From contig OX291551.1 in the NCBI GenBank assembly GCA_946406115.1, positions 31,727,381-31,791,380 on the forward strand: a stretch of DNA of 64,000 bases, given 5' to 3'. This document shows, piece after piece, positions 45,201-56,954 of this stretch (within the stretch, counting starts at the first letter, position 1; every line of letters begins with the position of its first letter). The stretch is from Apoda limacodes. Taxonomy: Eukaryota > Arthropoda > Insecta > Lepidoptera > Limacodidae. The translations under genes were made by a program, and so were the position numbers. The notes below the pieces were generated by a model. It was not told the DNA's origin. It saw nothing but the letters and a program-made list of their open reading frames with translations, and did no database searches.

Positions 45201-47457
45201 GGGTTTCGGGGTTAACATGGGATGAACCTGTACCTTCAAAAATAAAAAATGAATGGATAAAGTTTGTAAATGGCATGAAAAAATTAGATAATTTCTCAAT
45301 TCCAAGATTTGCTCTAAGTGAAGAGCCAATTCATATAGAGTTACATTCTTTCTCGGACGCTTCCCAGGAAGCTTATGCTGCTTGTGTATATGTTCGGTCA
45401 ACAGACCGTTCTGGACAAGTGACAATTAAGCTTTTATGTGCAAAAACTAAAGTTTCGCCACTGAAACCAGTGACGATACCAAGGCTAGAACTTTGCGGTG
45501 CTCTTTTGTCCGCACGGTTGACAGCAAAAATTAATTCGTTACTGCGTTGTCAAATTAATAATGTTTTTCAATGGACCGATTCTACAGTAGTATTAGGATG
45601 GATATCAACTCCTCCTCGGGACTTAAAGTCTTTTGTGGCTAATAGAGTAGCGGAAATTCAGGAGTTAGTACCTGAAAGCACTTGGAGGCATGTTCCAGGG
45701 CTACAGAACCCGGCAGATATGGCATCCAGGGGTGTTAATCCGCAAAATGTCGAGTTGACAATGATGTGGTGGCAGGGTCCTTCCTTTTTAGCTAATGACC
45801 CGTCTATGTGGCCCACATCGCAAAAAAAGTTAGTTGACTTACCTGAAATAAAAACGAAGTTAAATCAATCAAATTTAGTAAACAATGAAAATGTAATACA
45901 AACAATTAAAACACATGTTAATTTCTCAAATAATTTAAATTTGATTGACTTCGCTAAATTATCTAAACTTAAAAAAATTCAAAGAATTGTTGCGTATATT
46001 AAAAGATTTGTACATAATATAAAAAATCCAATGTCCAAACTTACCAGTTCCTTAAGTGTAGATGAGCTTCAATCTTCCGTAGATTATTTACTAAAACAAT
46101 CACAGCACGAATCGTTTCATAATGACATACAACAATTAAAAAAGAATAAAGGTCTTCACAGTAAATCATCTTTAATCTCTTTAAACCCGTTTATTGATGA
46201 ACAGGGAATATTACGTGTTGGTGGTCGCATCCAACAATATTACGTGTTGGTGGTCGCATCCAACAATATTACGTGTTGGTGGTCGCATCCAACAATCCCC
46301 TGAAAGCTATGAGAAAAAGCATCCTGCTTTATTACACCCAAGTCATGCTTTCACAAAGTTATTATTCTTTGATGAACATATCAAACTTTTGCATTGTGGT
46401 CCTCAATCTCTACTTAATTCTATTCGGCAACGATTTTGGCCCATCAGGGGCAGAGTACTAGCGAGAAGTACTGTAAATGGTTGTATTCAATGTAGGCGTA
46501 TAACCTCGAAACCTATCAACCCAATAATGGGCACTTTGCCTATGCAGAGAGTACGCCAAACTTCCCATTTATTACTAGTGGCGCCGATTTTGCAGGACCG
46601 TTTTATATCACTGATCGTAAGGGTCGGGGATGCAAAATTAGTAAATGCTATTTATGCTTGGTCGTCTGTTTCGTTACAATATCTCTACATATCGAATTAT
46701 CATCTGATTTAACAACAGAAAGCTTTGTTTTATATTTAAGAAGGTTTATCTCTCGCCGAGGAAAACCTTATGAGATTTTTTGTGATAATGGAAGTAATTT
46801 TGTCGGTGCAAATAACGAAATACGCAAGTTTTTAAAAGAAAATGACCAAAATATTGCCGACCTGCTTATTCACCTAACTTTGGTGGTCTGTGGGAATCTG
46901 GAGTTAAAAGCGCAAAGTATCACTTAAAACGTATTTTAGGGACTACTCACCTGACGTTCGAGGAACTGTCAACTCTATTTTCACAGATTGAATCTATCCT
47001 GAATTCCCGTCCCTTGACTCCTCTTTCCTCGGACCCACATCACTACGATGTACTTACTCCTGGACACTTCCTGATTGGACGGCCTTTGACGACAATACCT
47101 TCTCCGCCGTTACTAGAAGAGAAACCTAATAGGTTAAACAGATATAAACGTCTAGAACAATATCGACAGCACTTCTGGAGACGTTGGAGCAAGGAATACC
47201 TTTGTGAGCTACAGCAACGGAAAAAGTGGCAATCCAGCCAAGGTCAAGTTAATGTCAACGACATGGTTATATTAAAGGAAGTTCATCTGCCACCACTTCA
47301 ATGGCGCATTGGACGTATTCATCACCTATATCCAGGACTTGATGGAATATCCAGGGTAGCCGATATACGCACATCAAAGGGCATCTTTCGTAGAGCCCTT
47401 AACAAGATTTGTCCCCTACTGTCAACCAAAGAATCCCCCCCTCTAAACTCTAATTAA
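42218..47457 (+). mobile_element. gag-pol (broken): BEL/Pao element 1 gag-pol
   Basis: The likely start is MSEVDLLRKLIKQRSN at 42218 (an upstream in-frame Met at 42170 adds a hydrophobic stretch and is less likely). Order: coiled-coil gag N-terminus; DUF1759 core IHLKTFSGDHSKWLEFRDKY (about 42608); zinc knuckle CHNCFNSGHRPPQC (43321-43362); protease RALLDNGSQSSFL (about 43627); RT with RVVFNAS, ADIEKMYRQI, YGTASAPF and FYMDDILTG (about 44838); RNase H SFSDASQEAYAACVYVRS (45350); integrase zinc region (46340-46520), GADFAGPF (about 46580), FCDNGSNFVGA (46779), GGLWESGVK (46881) and C-terminal LQWRIGRIHHLYPGLDG to a stop at 47457. Breaks: frameshift near 43200, stop at 43404, shift near 44150-44235, stop at 44457, a 29-bp triplication at 46211, shifts near 46580-46660, and a deletion near 46860. 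Reverse transcription and integration functions are therefore lost in cis. Confidence 0.95.
46211..46297. repeat. 29-bp unit in three tandem copies inside BEL1 pol
   Basis: ttacgtgttggtggtcgcat plus ccaacaata starts at 46211, 46240 and 46269. The original single copy encodes LRVGGRIQQ before the integrase zinc region. Two extra copies add 58 bp, which shifts the frame and splits pol. Confidence 0.97.
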
Positions 47458-47600
47458 TACTTTCAAGTGTGAGCACTTCCTTTTCTTCTTCCAACATCTA
47501 TCAATTGAGGAACATCCATTTCGTCTGAACTTTTCTTTCTTCTCTTCCACTTCTTGCATACTTCTTGCTGAGAAAATGATTCTCAAATCCTAAAGCATTT

Positions 47601-47614
47601 GAGAGGGGGGAGAA
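47601..47614 (+). promoter_or_regulatory. BEL1 polypurine tract
   Basis: gagaggggggagaa immediately before the 3' LTR (TGTTACGG); primes plus-strand DNA synthesis in LTR elements. Confidence 0.9.
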
Positions 47615-47846
47615 TGTTACGGCCAACCCTATCACCGGAGGAGGCAGGACGCGGAACCAGAAGAACCGGTCCGGCGGCGACACCGCTCCGAACCAACGCG
47701 CGATGCATTACCAGTGTACAACTAGCCGCGCTTGAGGCTACTCATACTGAATCTACAATATACCTATGTACATAGCAAATTCAACTACTATATAAAATAC
47801 GTTTATCATCATTCAACATCTTTTATTTATGGAGCAAGTGGCTTCA
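47615..47846 (+). repeat. BEL1 3' LTR (232 bp)
   Basis: TG...CA ends as in the 5' LTR. Differences from it: two substitutions and one local block (gtttatcatcattcaac against aacgtaaattcaac). Followed by the aatag duplication. Confidence 0.92.
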
Positions 47847-47851
47847 AATAG
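47847..47851. repeat. BEL1 target-site duplication, right
   Basis: aatag, identical to 40866-40870. J2b sequence resumes here. Confidence 0.85.
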
Positions 47852-49135
47852 TATGAAGCAAAATATTATCAAGGATTGGCAATATCAGGTCTCGACCTAA
47901 GCCGTCATTACCCACTGCTTTAGTTTTTAGAGAAAGGATTATCTTTTTTATATTACAATCAGAGACAGGTTCAAATGTAAAGGAGGTATTAGTAGGAAGC
48001 GGAATTGAAGAAATTTGGTTGATAGTAGAATCCCTGGTTTTTGGGTCGACAACATGTGTAGGTGATGAGAAGTGTTGGTTAAGCATATTTATGTCTTTTA
48101 AGACACTCCTACACTTTCTAAGACCTAAAATCGTAGAATTTTCCACAAATCGCGAGAACAGTTTTCAACATAAGAATGTATAAAACGGCGTTTTGCGTTC
48201 CTTGCCAACTTGTTGCAATGATTTCTAGCTGCTTTAAATTCTTGCCAATTCTCTTGAGTAAGATTTTTTTATGCTTACGTTTCAAACGATCTCTACTAGC
48301 CATAATAGCTCGTATTTCATTTGTAAGCCATAGGGCAGGGGAACGTTTCACGCGTAGGTACTGGCTTTATTGGCACGTGATGGTCATATAGATCTGTGAT
48401 ATACCGATTGAATAATTCTAATTTGCTGTCAACAGAATCCAATTTCCAAATCCAAAAAAAAACGATTTGTTTCCAGTCGATTCAACTAGCATCACAGACT
48501 AATTTGGTTTGATCAATAGAGCTAAGGTTACGCTGAAAAATAATTTTAGGTTTAAGTTTTGGTGTTCTGAGTTTGTATGAAGCAAATATTAGGTCATGAT
48601 GACAGAAGCCAGGCGCAGCAATCTGTACATGGGAAGTAATACGTTCGGGTGGGAGAGTGAGGATAAGATCTAGTAGAGTGTCAGAATTATTGACATGAAA
48701 GGTGGGGCTTAGTTTGAGGACACTCGTGTTAGTTGATTTACATAAGGTTTTCAATTTATTAGACCTTGTGTCATTCCGTAACAAGCAGGTATTAAAGTCA
48801 CCCATTAATAAAAAGTGATCGTAACTAGGTAAATTTATTTCAAGTAATTGTTCTACTTGGTAACAATAGTTGATAGTGGGGGGTGTATATACCACACGAA
48901 GAAGGAATAGGGTGGACCGTATATTAATTTCTTTGAAAATAAATTCCATTGAAGCTGAATAATTAGATGGGGATTGTTGAATTACTTTAAAGTTTAGATC
49001 TGACCGTAGAAATATTGCTACACCACCTCCGCCTTGGCCTGTGCGGTCATTCCGGATTAACACGTAGCCCGGAAGTGCATACGAGGTAGATCTGAATAGT
49101 GGGCCGGAAAGCTCTGAGCATTAATATGACATACT
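47852..49135 (-). mobile_element. LINE J2b, endonuclease part (before BEL1)
   Basis: Minus strand from about 49130: NAQSFPAHYSD, then directly TSYALPGYVLIRNDRTGQGG (so about 35 codons between endonuclease motifs I and II, including the catalytic Glu region, are deleted), FLLMGDFNTCLLRND (about 48810), HHDLIFASYKLRTP (about 48600), then a linker ALWLTNEIRAIMASRDRLKR (about 48330) and SDCNIKKIILSLKTKAVGND (about 47970), which continues into the RT part at 40865. Four or more frameshifts. Confidence 0.88.
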
Positions 49136-49139
49136 TAAC

Positions 49140-49745
49140 TTTGCCAGCGGCTCCGCCAGCCCTGAATTCGGTTATCGGCGTGGAACTCCTTATCTCCTTA
49201 ATTAATTTAAAATAGTAAAACGGGATTAAACGCGTTCTTATTTGGCCAAATACCTTTTTCCCGACGTTGCGGCTCGGTTACACCAGCCTTGGTCACGGGT
49301 AGACTGGCGGTGTGCGGTGTCTTCGGCTTCGAGTGGAGGCGTCCTGTTGAACTACCCTCACTTTGTGTTTATATTTGTCATAATCACTACACACAACACT
49401 AACGGAGTCCTCGGGTGCGTTCGTTAATCAAACTCGATAGCTGTATTTTCCTACGAATGGATTTCATGCAGGCGACAGTTTGTATCCATCCCCACTATTG
49501 AAGTTCGTATGTTTTTTTATTTCAAACGCTTCGCGTACCAATCTACGGTAATCTTGGCTATCGGTGAACAAAACCTTAGGCTTTTAGAGCTCAATCCAGT
49601 GGTTGGAATTAGAGTTAATCAGATGTTCTGCTATAGCTGATTTTGTCGTCTGGCAATTCTTTACAGCAGCAATATGTTTTTTGACCCTCGGGGCTATCAC
49701 TAATCTTGCGGGAGCAGAGCAAGAGCCTCATATTTCGCAATAATC
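49140..49745 (-). mobile_element. Penelope-like element, GIY-YIG endonuclease end
   Basis: Minus strand near 49700-49500 gives RVKKHIAAVKNCQTTKSAIA, EHLINSN, then a stop and DSQDYRRLVREAFEIKKHT. The SA-x-AEH and REA-x-EI-x-KH phrases are the C-terminal GIY-YIG endonuclease hallmarks of Penelope retroelements. Downstream (49460-49140) is the 3'UTR-like part with a cccgacgttgcggctcgg block. RT was not seen. Confidence 0.7.
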
Positions 49746-51315
49746 GCTGTCAAACACCAATTTCGAATTATGAAGCAGCGATCGCGAAGCAAGTAGCGAT
49801 AAGTCGACGCTAGCGCCTCTATCAGGCGATTTAGGAGTTAAAAATGCATTTTCAATGGCTACACGTCATCGAGAACTCCAAAATCAGAATTATGTATGAC
49901 AACAATCACGATTAGCGAGCGGTTAGCAAGCCATATGAACTGTCAAATTTGCGTTTACCTTTTTAATGGCTGCAAACTGATCGCTTTCTGATTGCAAAGC
50001 AAATATTAATAAAATTAAAGACTTTAGACATTTTCAAAACATTGATTGTTAAAGCAGATATCCACAAGAAATGAATCAAAGTTAAGTGACAACAGAAACC
50101 AGTGTGCGAGGTTGTCGTACCTAATACAATTTTCTGTTTAAACTAGTGTTTTGGTTAATTTTTTGTGTGTTTGTGAATTTTAACTCGCTAATAATAGTGA
50201 AAAGAATATCAGAGAAAATGTTTGTGCTGATTTAAAACCCAAAATTGCCTATAAAATACTGTTACCTCCTAATAAAGGAATCTAGGAAGTTGACAACATA
50301 AGATTACTAAAATCGAAGAAAATTGTATGTATTTAACGGCAAGATACTGGGATTTACCTATTCATTACAAAATAAATGAAGTAGGAAAACTTGCAGTTAA
50401 AACCTATAACCTAAAATATACCAAACAATTGATGTGATATTTGTTTGAATTCAGATACCTAACTACCCTTTCTTGGTCAGAGTAACTATAAAGGGGGCGC
50501 AAGGGAAAGTACACCCCAACCACTTTCTTTTATGTTTGGTCAGTTTTCTGCAAGTGTACTTACCCAACGCTCACAACAATAGTATTTAATCATTAGGGCA
50601 ACACAATTAAAAAAAACAAACTTTAAGAATTATACTGTAAACATAGGTAATAAAAGTGCATTAGAAGAAATCTACCAATTTATATATTTCTATAAGGCAT
50701 AGAGCTAATACTGTCCTACAGCATAGCCTACAGGTGTTCTTAAACACAATATTGCAATTAAAAAGTAGTTTTTGAACAAAATTAATCAGCTGATTATTAC
50801 TCAACAGAATAATCATTATAAAATATTTGTTGGTCAATTCTAATAATAATCTGTGTGTGCCAAATTTCATTTCATCATTGTCACAAACTTAAACATATTG
50901 TATAAAGCATTAGTAGGATTTCTTTCATTACTCTTTTCAAACTCTAGAATATGCTGCTTAGCTCCAGGACCTACTTATTATAACTTACTGTTAACCTTAA
51001 TACCATATTGTTTATAGCTAATTTTCCAAATTATTTTGCTTATAAATATGATGAAGATATGTTACAAGATTGATATACCTATGCTGTCATGATAACAAAA
51101 TGGAATAAACACCTGAATTTGTGAATACTGCAACTTTTCTGCAAATAAGATAGGACAAAGTGTATTCAGCAGTACTACCTATGTATTAATAAATAAATGT
51201 TACTAAGGAATAAATGAAATATATTTTACTGACTACATTTAACAAGCACACATGGAATGAAATATAATTGTTACCATAACATTACATAATACATTGAACT
51301 ATAAAAACAAACCAG
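49746..51315. other. No gene recognised
   Basis: AT-rich, largely without repeats visible to eye. A stretch near 50080-50230 reads like an untranslated exon (ends in gagaaaatg) but has no coding support. May be older single-copy DNA. Confidence 0.5.
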
Positions 51316-51445
51316 CATTTTTTTTATACCACTAAGGTGGCAAACAAGCTTGCGGTCTACCTGATGGTAAATGGTCACCGCAGCCTATGGACACTTGCAA
51401 CAACTAGGGCATCGCTTGTAATAAAACTATTGACCTATCACTTAC
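51316..51445 (-). mobile_element. LINE family A, 3'-terminal fragment
   Basis: Reverse complement of the LINE A end: tttttttataccactaaggt at 51321, followed by gcaaacaagcttgcgg, cctgatggtaaatggtcacc and gcagcctatggac. Short 5'-truncated copy, oriented minus. Confidence 0.88.
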
Positions 51446-53095
51446 CAACAACTTATTTACAAAAAAGTTCATAATTGTTGGTTGATGATGACTTAAAGAG
51501 TGTATGAACAAACCATACACTTAATGTAATGAATACCCAAGTGTTTCTTGTATAACCACATCTAGAACTTATAAGGGCTCAGGTTAAATTTTAAGTGTAG
51601 GAAATCAATATTCAAAGATGGCAGTCAACACAAACTTCTACAATAGATTATGGCCTTTAGTAAAAAGCAAGCCTTACTCTAGCTGCTAGATTATCTTCAA
51701 CCATGATAAACTTTTGTCAACCAGGTGCAGCTTTCGCCAAGTGTATAGGTCAAAAGTGGGAAATTTAATAAAACTGTGACTAGTTCACTAGTTCAGGACT
51801 GTTCACCTCATAAGCTCAAAACCGCTCTTCAGGCAATAGAAAGTGCAACGCTTGGAGATCCTTTACACAGTAATAAGAGTGCTCGTAGAACTTATTAACA
51901 AAGGAGAAAGAAGGTTCTTGATTAGAGACCGTAGTCATAAAAATAATGAAAACTTCTTCATTCTCATGCCACCATCAATTCCAACTCAATGTGGTAGGAC
52001 CAAGTGGACTGACAACCTAGAGGGTTGTCCTAAATAAATTTAAGTAGTACAAACCGATTTGTTTTAGAAATACATGGATTACGCCTATATCTAGCAGTGT
52101 TTGTAAGGCTGATATGTTAAGGAATTCATCAAATTGTTCAGCAGTTTACTGAAATGATATGGCTGAGACATTCTGTTAATGATAGAACAGTTATGAAGTG
52201 ATAGGTTTTAGTTAAAAAATAGCACAAAATAAATTGAGAAGAATTTCAATTAAAATTTTTATTACTGTATTTCAATTCTTGTACTTAATCTTAAAGCAGC
52301 AATGATTTTTTTGTTGAAGTTTTCAGTACTTCACTTTTCACTTTCTTAAACTTGCATTTCCAACATTACTGAAACAATATTAAAACATTTCTTCACTGGT
52401 TGTGACAGTGACAGGCAACCTGAAATAAAACATCATCTCTTTAATACTGAAACAAGAAAAAATAATAAGATATCGGTGAATTGATTTTTAAAGAATTCCT
52501 TAGTACTGAATTTATTGTGCACAGACCTAAAATATGCATTACACATTATACTCAGCAACAAAAACTATTCTTTACTGCATATATTACATAATGAAGTATC
52601 TTTAAGTGTGGGCAAGATATTAAAAGATACAATTTTAATACTTATTATTCAGTGCTGTTTTCTCAAGACTTGTCAATCAAATAAGTGCAACTATACATAT
52701 ATTAGGTTTGATCAAACTTAAACTTATAGCTATTTTGGCATCATATTTAATAGGTCAGCCCCTGTACGAAGAATCATGTTATGTGAGTACTACAGATGAG
52801 TAGCTCTCATTGCTTAGTATACAATTTCAGTATAAAACTGCAATTAGATAAACAGCAGTTATCTAGCAGGCTTATTTTAATTCCACAAAATCATGAGATT
52901 ACCTATTTTTAACTTGTATTTGCAATGTATGGATCTAGAGTAGGTATTGGCTTTAAAGCGTGACAATAAATAATAAGATTTGTTTACATACCTTCGATTG
53001 AAATTTGAATTGTTGTTGAGAGTACCTAAGCCCTAAAGTACGACGTGGTTTTGGAAGATGCCACAAAGATTACATTTTTAGATTGATAGTATAAC
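51446..53095. other. No gene recognised
   Basis: AT-rich spacer between a LINE A tail and the Copia LTR. Short frames only. ataac at 53091-53095 is the candidate Copia target duplication, with no partner visible because the other end is lost. Confidence 0.5.
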
Positions 53096-53284
53096 TGTTA
53101 CACAGTGGCTCTTGGAAGAAAACACTGGATTATCAACTAAACCCAAATATAATTTTCTCTAATTGTATTACATTAATAATTTACACAAAAAACAATAAAG
53201 TCACTCTAATGACAAATGTCACAGTAATGAGATTACATCCTCTTTGCACAAACCTCATAGACTACGATTATCTTTGTTCTAACA
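53096..53284 (-). repeat. Copia 3' LTR (about 189 bp)
   Basis: On the minus strand TGTTAGAACAAAG (from 53284) to GTGTAACA (53096), bounded by TG...CA and preceded by a polypurine tract AAGGAGGAG (53293-53285). The 5' LTR is not in the window. Confidence 0.75.
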
Positions 53285-56200
53285 CTCCTCCTTAATCTCA
53301 TTCACTTATTCTACACAAAGCTCAAACCCATTCCTCTTACACACCACTCATACTTTCCTCTCAAAAGTGGTTTAGTCAAAACATCGGCCACCATGTGTGA
53401 TGTCTCCTTCTATTTCAGTTCTAATTGCCCTAACTCCACAGCCTCACGCACAAAGTGATGGCGCACATTCACATGCTTTGTTCTTTGATGATGTATAGGG
53501 TTTTTGGCTATTGCTATGGCTGATTGACTATCACTATATATAGTGATGACATTCTCTTCTAGATCAGTCAGCTCAGCAATAAATCTTCGTAGGAATATAG
53601 CTTCTTTAACAGCTTCCGAACAAGATACATATTCTGCTTCAGCAGTTGATAAGGCTACAGTTCGTTGTTTCTTGCTTTGCCATGAAACTGCTCCTGCTTG
53701 ACTCAGAAATACTGACGCAGAGTATGCTATTCGGTCACTGCCACATGCAAAATCAGTATCAGCATATCCTTCAACGATTTCATGACGTTTCTCTCGTAGA
53801 TATTTTTAGCCAAGCGTGTTAGTACCTTTTAGATAGCGTAGCACCCTCTTGGCAGCTATCCAATGTTGATTCTCGTAGCACTCATTGAATTGAACACTCC
53901 CCTCTCCATCTTCAAGAGCATTGGGATCCTTGGTGTCGACATCTCCAGCGATGTTCAGTTCCGAGATCATTTATCAGATAAGGTGAATCTGGCGTCCAAA
54001 AAACTTGGTGTACTCAACAGAGCGAAGCAGTGCTTCACGTCGGGGCAAAGGTTGTTACTTTACAAGTCGCAAGTTCGGCCCCATATGGAGTACTGCTGCC
54101 ATCTCTGGGCAGGTGCACCCGGATACCAGCTTGGCCCTTTTGACTCGGTTCAACGACGGGCTGTGAGAATTGTCGACGATTCCAAACTCACTTGCGGTAT
54201 CGAGCCCTTAAGTCTGAGGAGAGACTTTGCCTCACTGTGTGTGTTCTACCGCTTGTACAATGGGTTGTGTTCTGAGGAATTGTTCGAAATGATGCCCACG
54301 GCTACTTTCTACCATCGCACCGCTCGCCATCGGCAGGGAATCCATTCTCACACTTTAGAACCTAAATGGTCGCGTACAGTGCGGTTTCAGAGAAACTTCC
54401 TCCCGCGAACGCTTAAGTTGTGGAATGAGCTCCCTGCCAAGGTATTCTGCAAGGACTACAGTATGGAGTTCTTCAAGAAAGAAGTTATTAGAAATTTGAA
54501 GGGTCGGCAACGCGCAAGTGATACCCCTGGTGTTGCAAACGTCCATAGGCTACGGTGACCGCTTACCATCAGGCGGGCCATAAGCTTGTTTGCCACCTTA
54601 GTGGTATAAAAAAAAAAAAAAAAAATTGACTTAGGCTGTTGACAACATAGGCTATATCAGGCCTTGTGCATACGGCCAAGTACATGAGTGAAACTATCAA
54701 CGCTTGGTATGGAATCCTCTTATCTGGTGCAGGCTTCACTAGCCTTTGACCTGGTACTACTGGTGTAGCGACTGGCTTACAATCATTCATGTTAAAAGCT
54801 CTCAATAGCTTATCAATGTAAGTCTGCTCATGTAGCTTGATTCCATCTGCTTCCTGCAAAATGTGAATTCCCAGCATAAGTTCTGCTCTTCTAAGATCCT
54901 TCATCTCAAACCTGGACATGAAATCTTGTTTTACCTTGAGCATCTCCTCTGAATTGTCAAAATATGAGTATGTCATCAACATATACCACAACTATAATGA
55001 CCTTGTCATACATCGTTCTCAAGTACATACATGGTTCATTCGCTGATCTTCTAAATCCCATATTCAATAATTCAGAATGTAATTTAAAGTTCCAGATTTC
55101 TGCAATAAGCAGACACAGTCTTCTTTCTCTTTAACAACTGAACCCTCCGGTTGCTTCATATATATGATCTCGTTTAAGTCTCCACTAAGAAAAGCAGTCT
55201 TAACGTCCATCTGGTCTATTTTTAAGTTCATATTGGCAGCTAAAGCCATTAAAATTCGTAACGAGCTATGTCTGACAACTGGTGATAGTCTACACCTCTT
55301 CTCTGGCTAAAACCACGTGCGACGAGTCGAGCTTTATATTGCTTTTTCCCCCCCGCCTCGTCTTTGATACTAAATATCCATTTCTTTATTCTTCTTCAGA
55401 GCTGCAAGCTCCTCCTCGATTGCTACTTTCCACTTTTCTGTGTCGTCACTTGACAATGATCTTCGATGCTCAGTGGATTATCCATTCCTACTGCAGTTTG
55501 GTAAGTAACGAAGTCAGGAAATTCTTTTTCTTTCCTTTGTCTCTGAGGATATCTTCTCCCTTCATCTTCTTTGTTGCTCTCAGTACTAGCCTGTTCTACT
55601 GACATCTCTTCAAGTTCTTCTGTTGGTTCTTCTACTTCAAGTAAAACATTATGTGCTGGTTCATCCTCCACAGCAGATATAGCATCATCACTATTCTGCA
55701 CCTCCAGTTCAAGAATAGGCTCCACATTTTTAAATCGCTCTCTGCTACTTCCTTTGGACATGATCTTCAATTTCTTCATCATCAGACAGCGGGACAATCT
55801 CTTCTCCTAATCCTCTACCCTTGTACAGTTTGCCTGTAGATGGATCAATCAGACGATAACCCTTTGAATAATCGCAGTACCCAACGTGCAGTAACTCTTT
55901 GCTTTTAGAGTCCCACTTTGTTCGTTTCTGGTCTGGAATATGAAGGTAAGCTTTGCATCCATAAACTCTTATTAGACTTAGGTCTACCTTTGTTCCAGTC
56001 CACATCTCCTCTGGAGTCTTACCTTTGACTTCCAGTGTAGGTGACCTATTTTTAAGGTAACCTGCTGTGTTCACAGCTTCCGCCCAGAACTGTTTGCCGA
56101 GACCTTATAATTTTTATTTTTTTTCCTGTCTGAGTTTCAGCAAAGTTAGTAAATTCTTTTACTTTATCAAAAGTCTCGTTTTTCGATTTCAAAAAATAAA

Positions 56201-56940
56201 TAAAAGTCTTCCTTGTAAGGTCATCAATAAAAGTTAGAAAATATTTATACCCTCCAAACGATCTATCGCTCATAGGACCACACAGATCTGTATGCAGTAA
56301 CCCAAGAACTACATTAGCTCGACTAGCAACAACCTTTTTAAAAGGCTGCTTCGTTTGTTTTCCTTTTACACACGCTACGCATTCTAATTTACTAGAACAG
56401 TTAGGAAAACTCACCCCTGTAGCCATAGTGTCTGTAAGTAATAAAGGTTACGTACTCCTAGGTGTGCCATCCGTCTATGCCATAGAACCAACTCATCACT
56501 AACTGTAGTAGTTAATGCTACACTCTGTGAACAATATTTCATTTTATAAATACCAATGTCTTCATTACCTGCATATAAAACCTCACCTGTAATCTTATAT
56601 CCATCAAGTTTTACAATCTGAAAACCTTTTTCTAAAAATTCAACCGCAAGTCCTCTCTTTGCAATAGTACTCACGCTCAATAATTTATTTGCATAACCTG
56701 GTACATACAAAACATCTCTTACTAAAATTCCTTGTGTCTCATTAACCACATTACCCATTCCAACTCCACATACATTCTCTCCATTTGCGCATGCAACCTC
56801 AACTTCTCTTACATACATTTTGTAGTCTTGAAGCCAGTCTCTTCGGTTAGTCATATGGTTAGATGCTCCTGAATCGAGGATCCACTCTTCAGTTGCGTTA
56901 CTTCCAGCTCCAACAGCCATCGCCAATGACATCAAAGCTT
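53285..56940 (-). mobile_element. pol (remnant): Copia retrotransposon pol, 5'-truncated, split by LINE A
   Basis: Minus-strand order: protease EEWILDSGASNHMTNRRDW (about 56885), pre-integrase LWHRRMAHLG and zinc region, integrase HTDLCGPM and FIDDLTRKTFIYF (about 56300-56190), then after a deletion NTAGYLKNRSPT (about 56070), CKAYLHIPDQKR, a Glu-rich linker, RT with QMDVKTAFLSGDLNEIIYMK (about 55215), VYVDDILI (about 54980, frame shifted there), CTRPDIAYVVNSLSQ (about 54680), and, beyond the LINE A insert, RVLRYLKGT (about 53840), VALSTAEAEYVSCSEA (about 53660) and KHVNVRHHFVREA of RNase H. The second Asp and the Glu of the integrase DDE core are gone. Gag and 5' LTR are absent. Confidence 0.92.
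53894..54623 (+). mobile_element. LINE family A, 5'-truncated copy inside Copia pol
   Basis: An open frame through 54558 encodes the C-terminal RT region: [71 protein letters not shown]. It is followed by the family 3' end ccttagtggtat and a poly-A of about 17. Six bases aattga occur before (53888-53893) and after (54624-54629), marking the target duplication; Copia RNase H continues on the left and RT on the right. Confidence 0.93.
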
Positions 56941-56954
56941 CCTTCTTCTGTTTT

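Noticed and set aside
44980..45425. Minus-strand frames of 85-98 codons
   Set aside because: They overlap the strong BEL1 RT/RNase H frame on the plus strand and show no family motif.
47501..47683. Minus-strand ORF beginning in the BEL1 LTR (also at 40733-40939)
   Set aside because: The shared N-terminal text comes from LTR sequence; the 40733-40939 frame only becomes meaningful where it enters LINE J2b.
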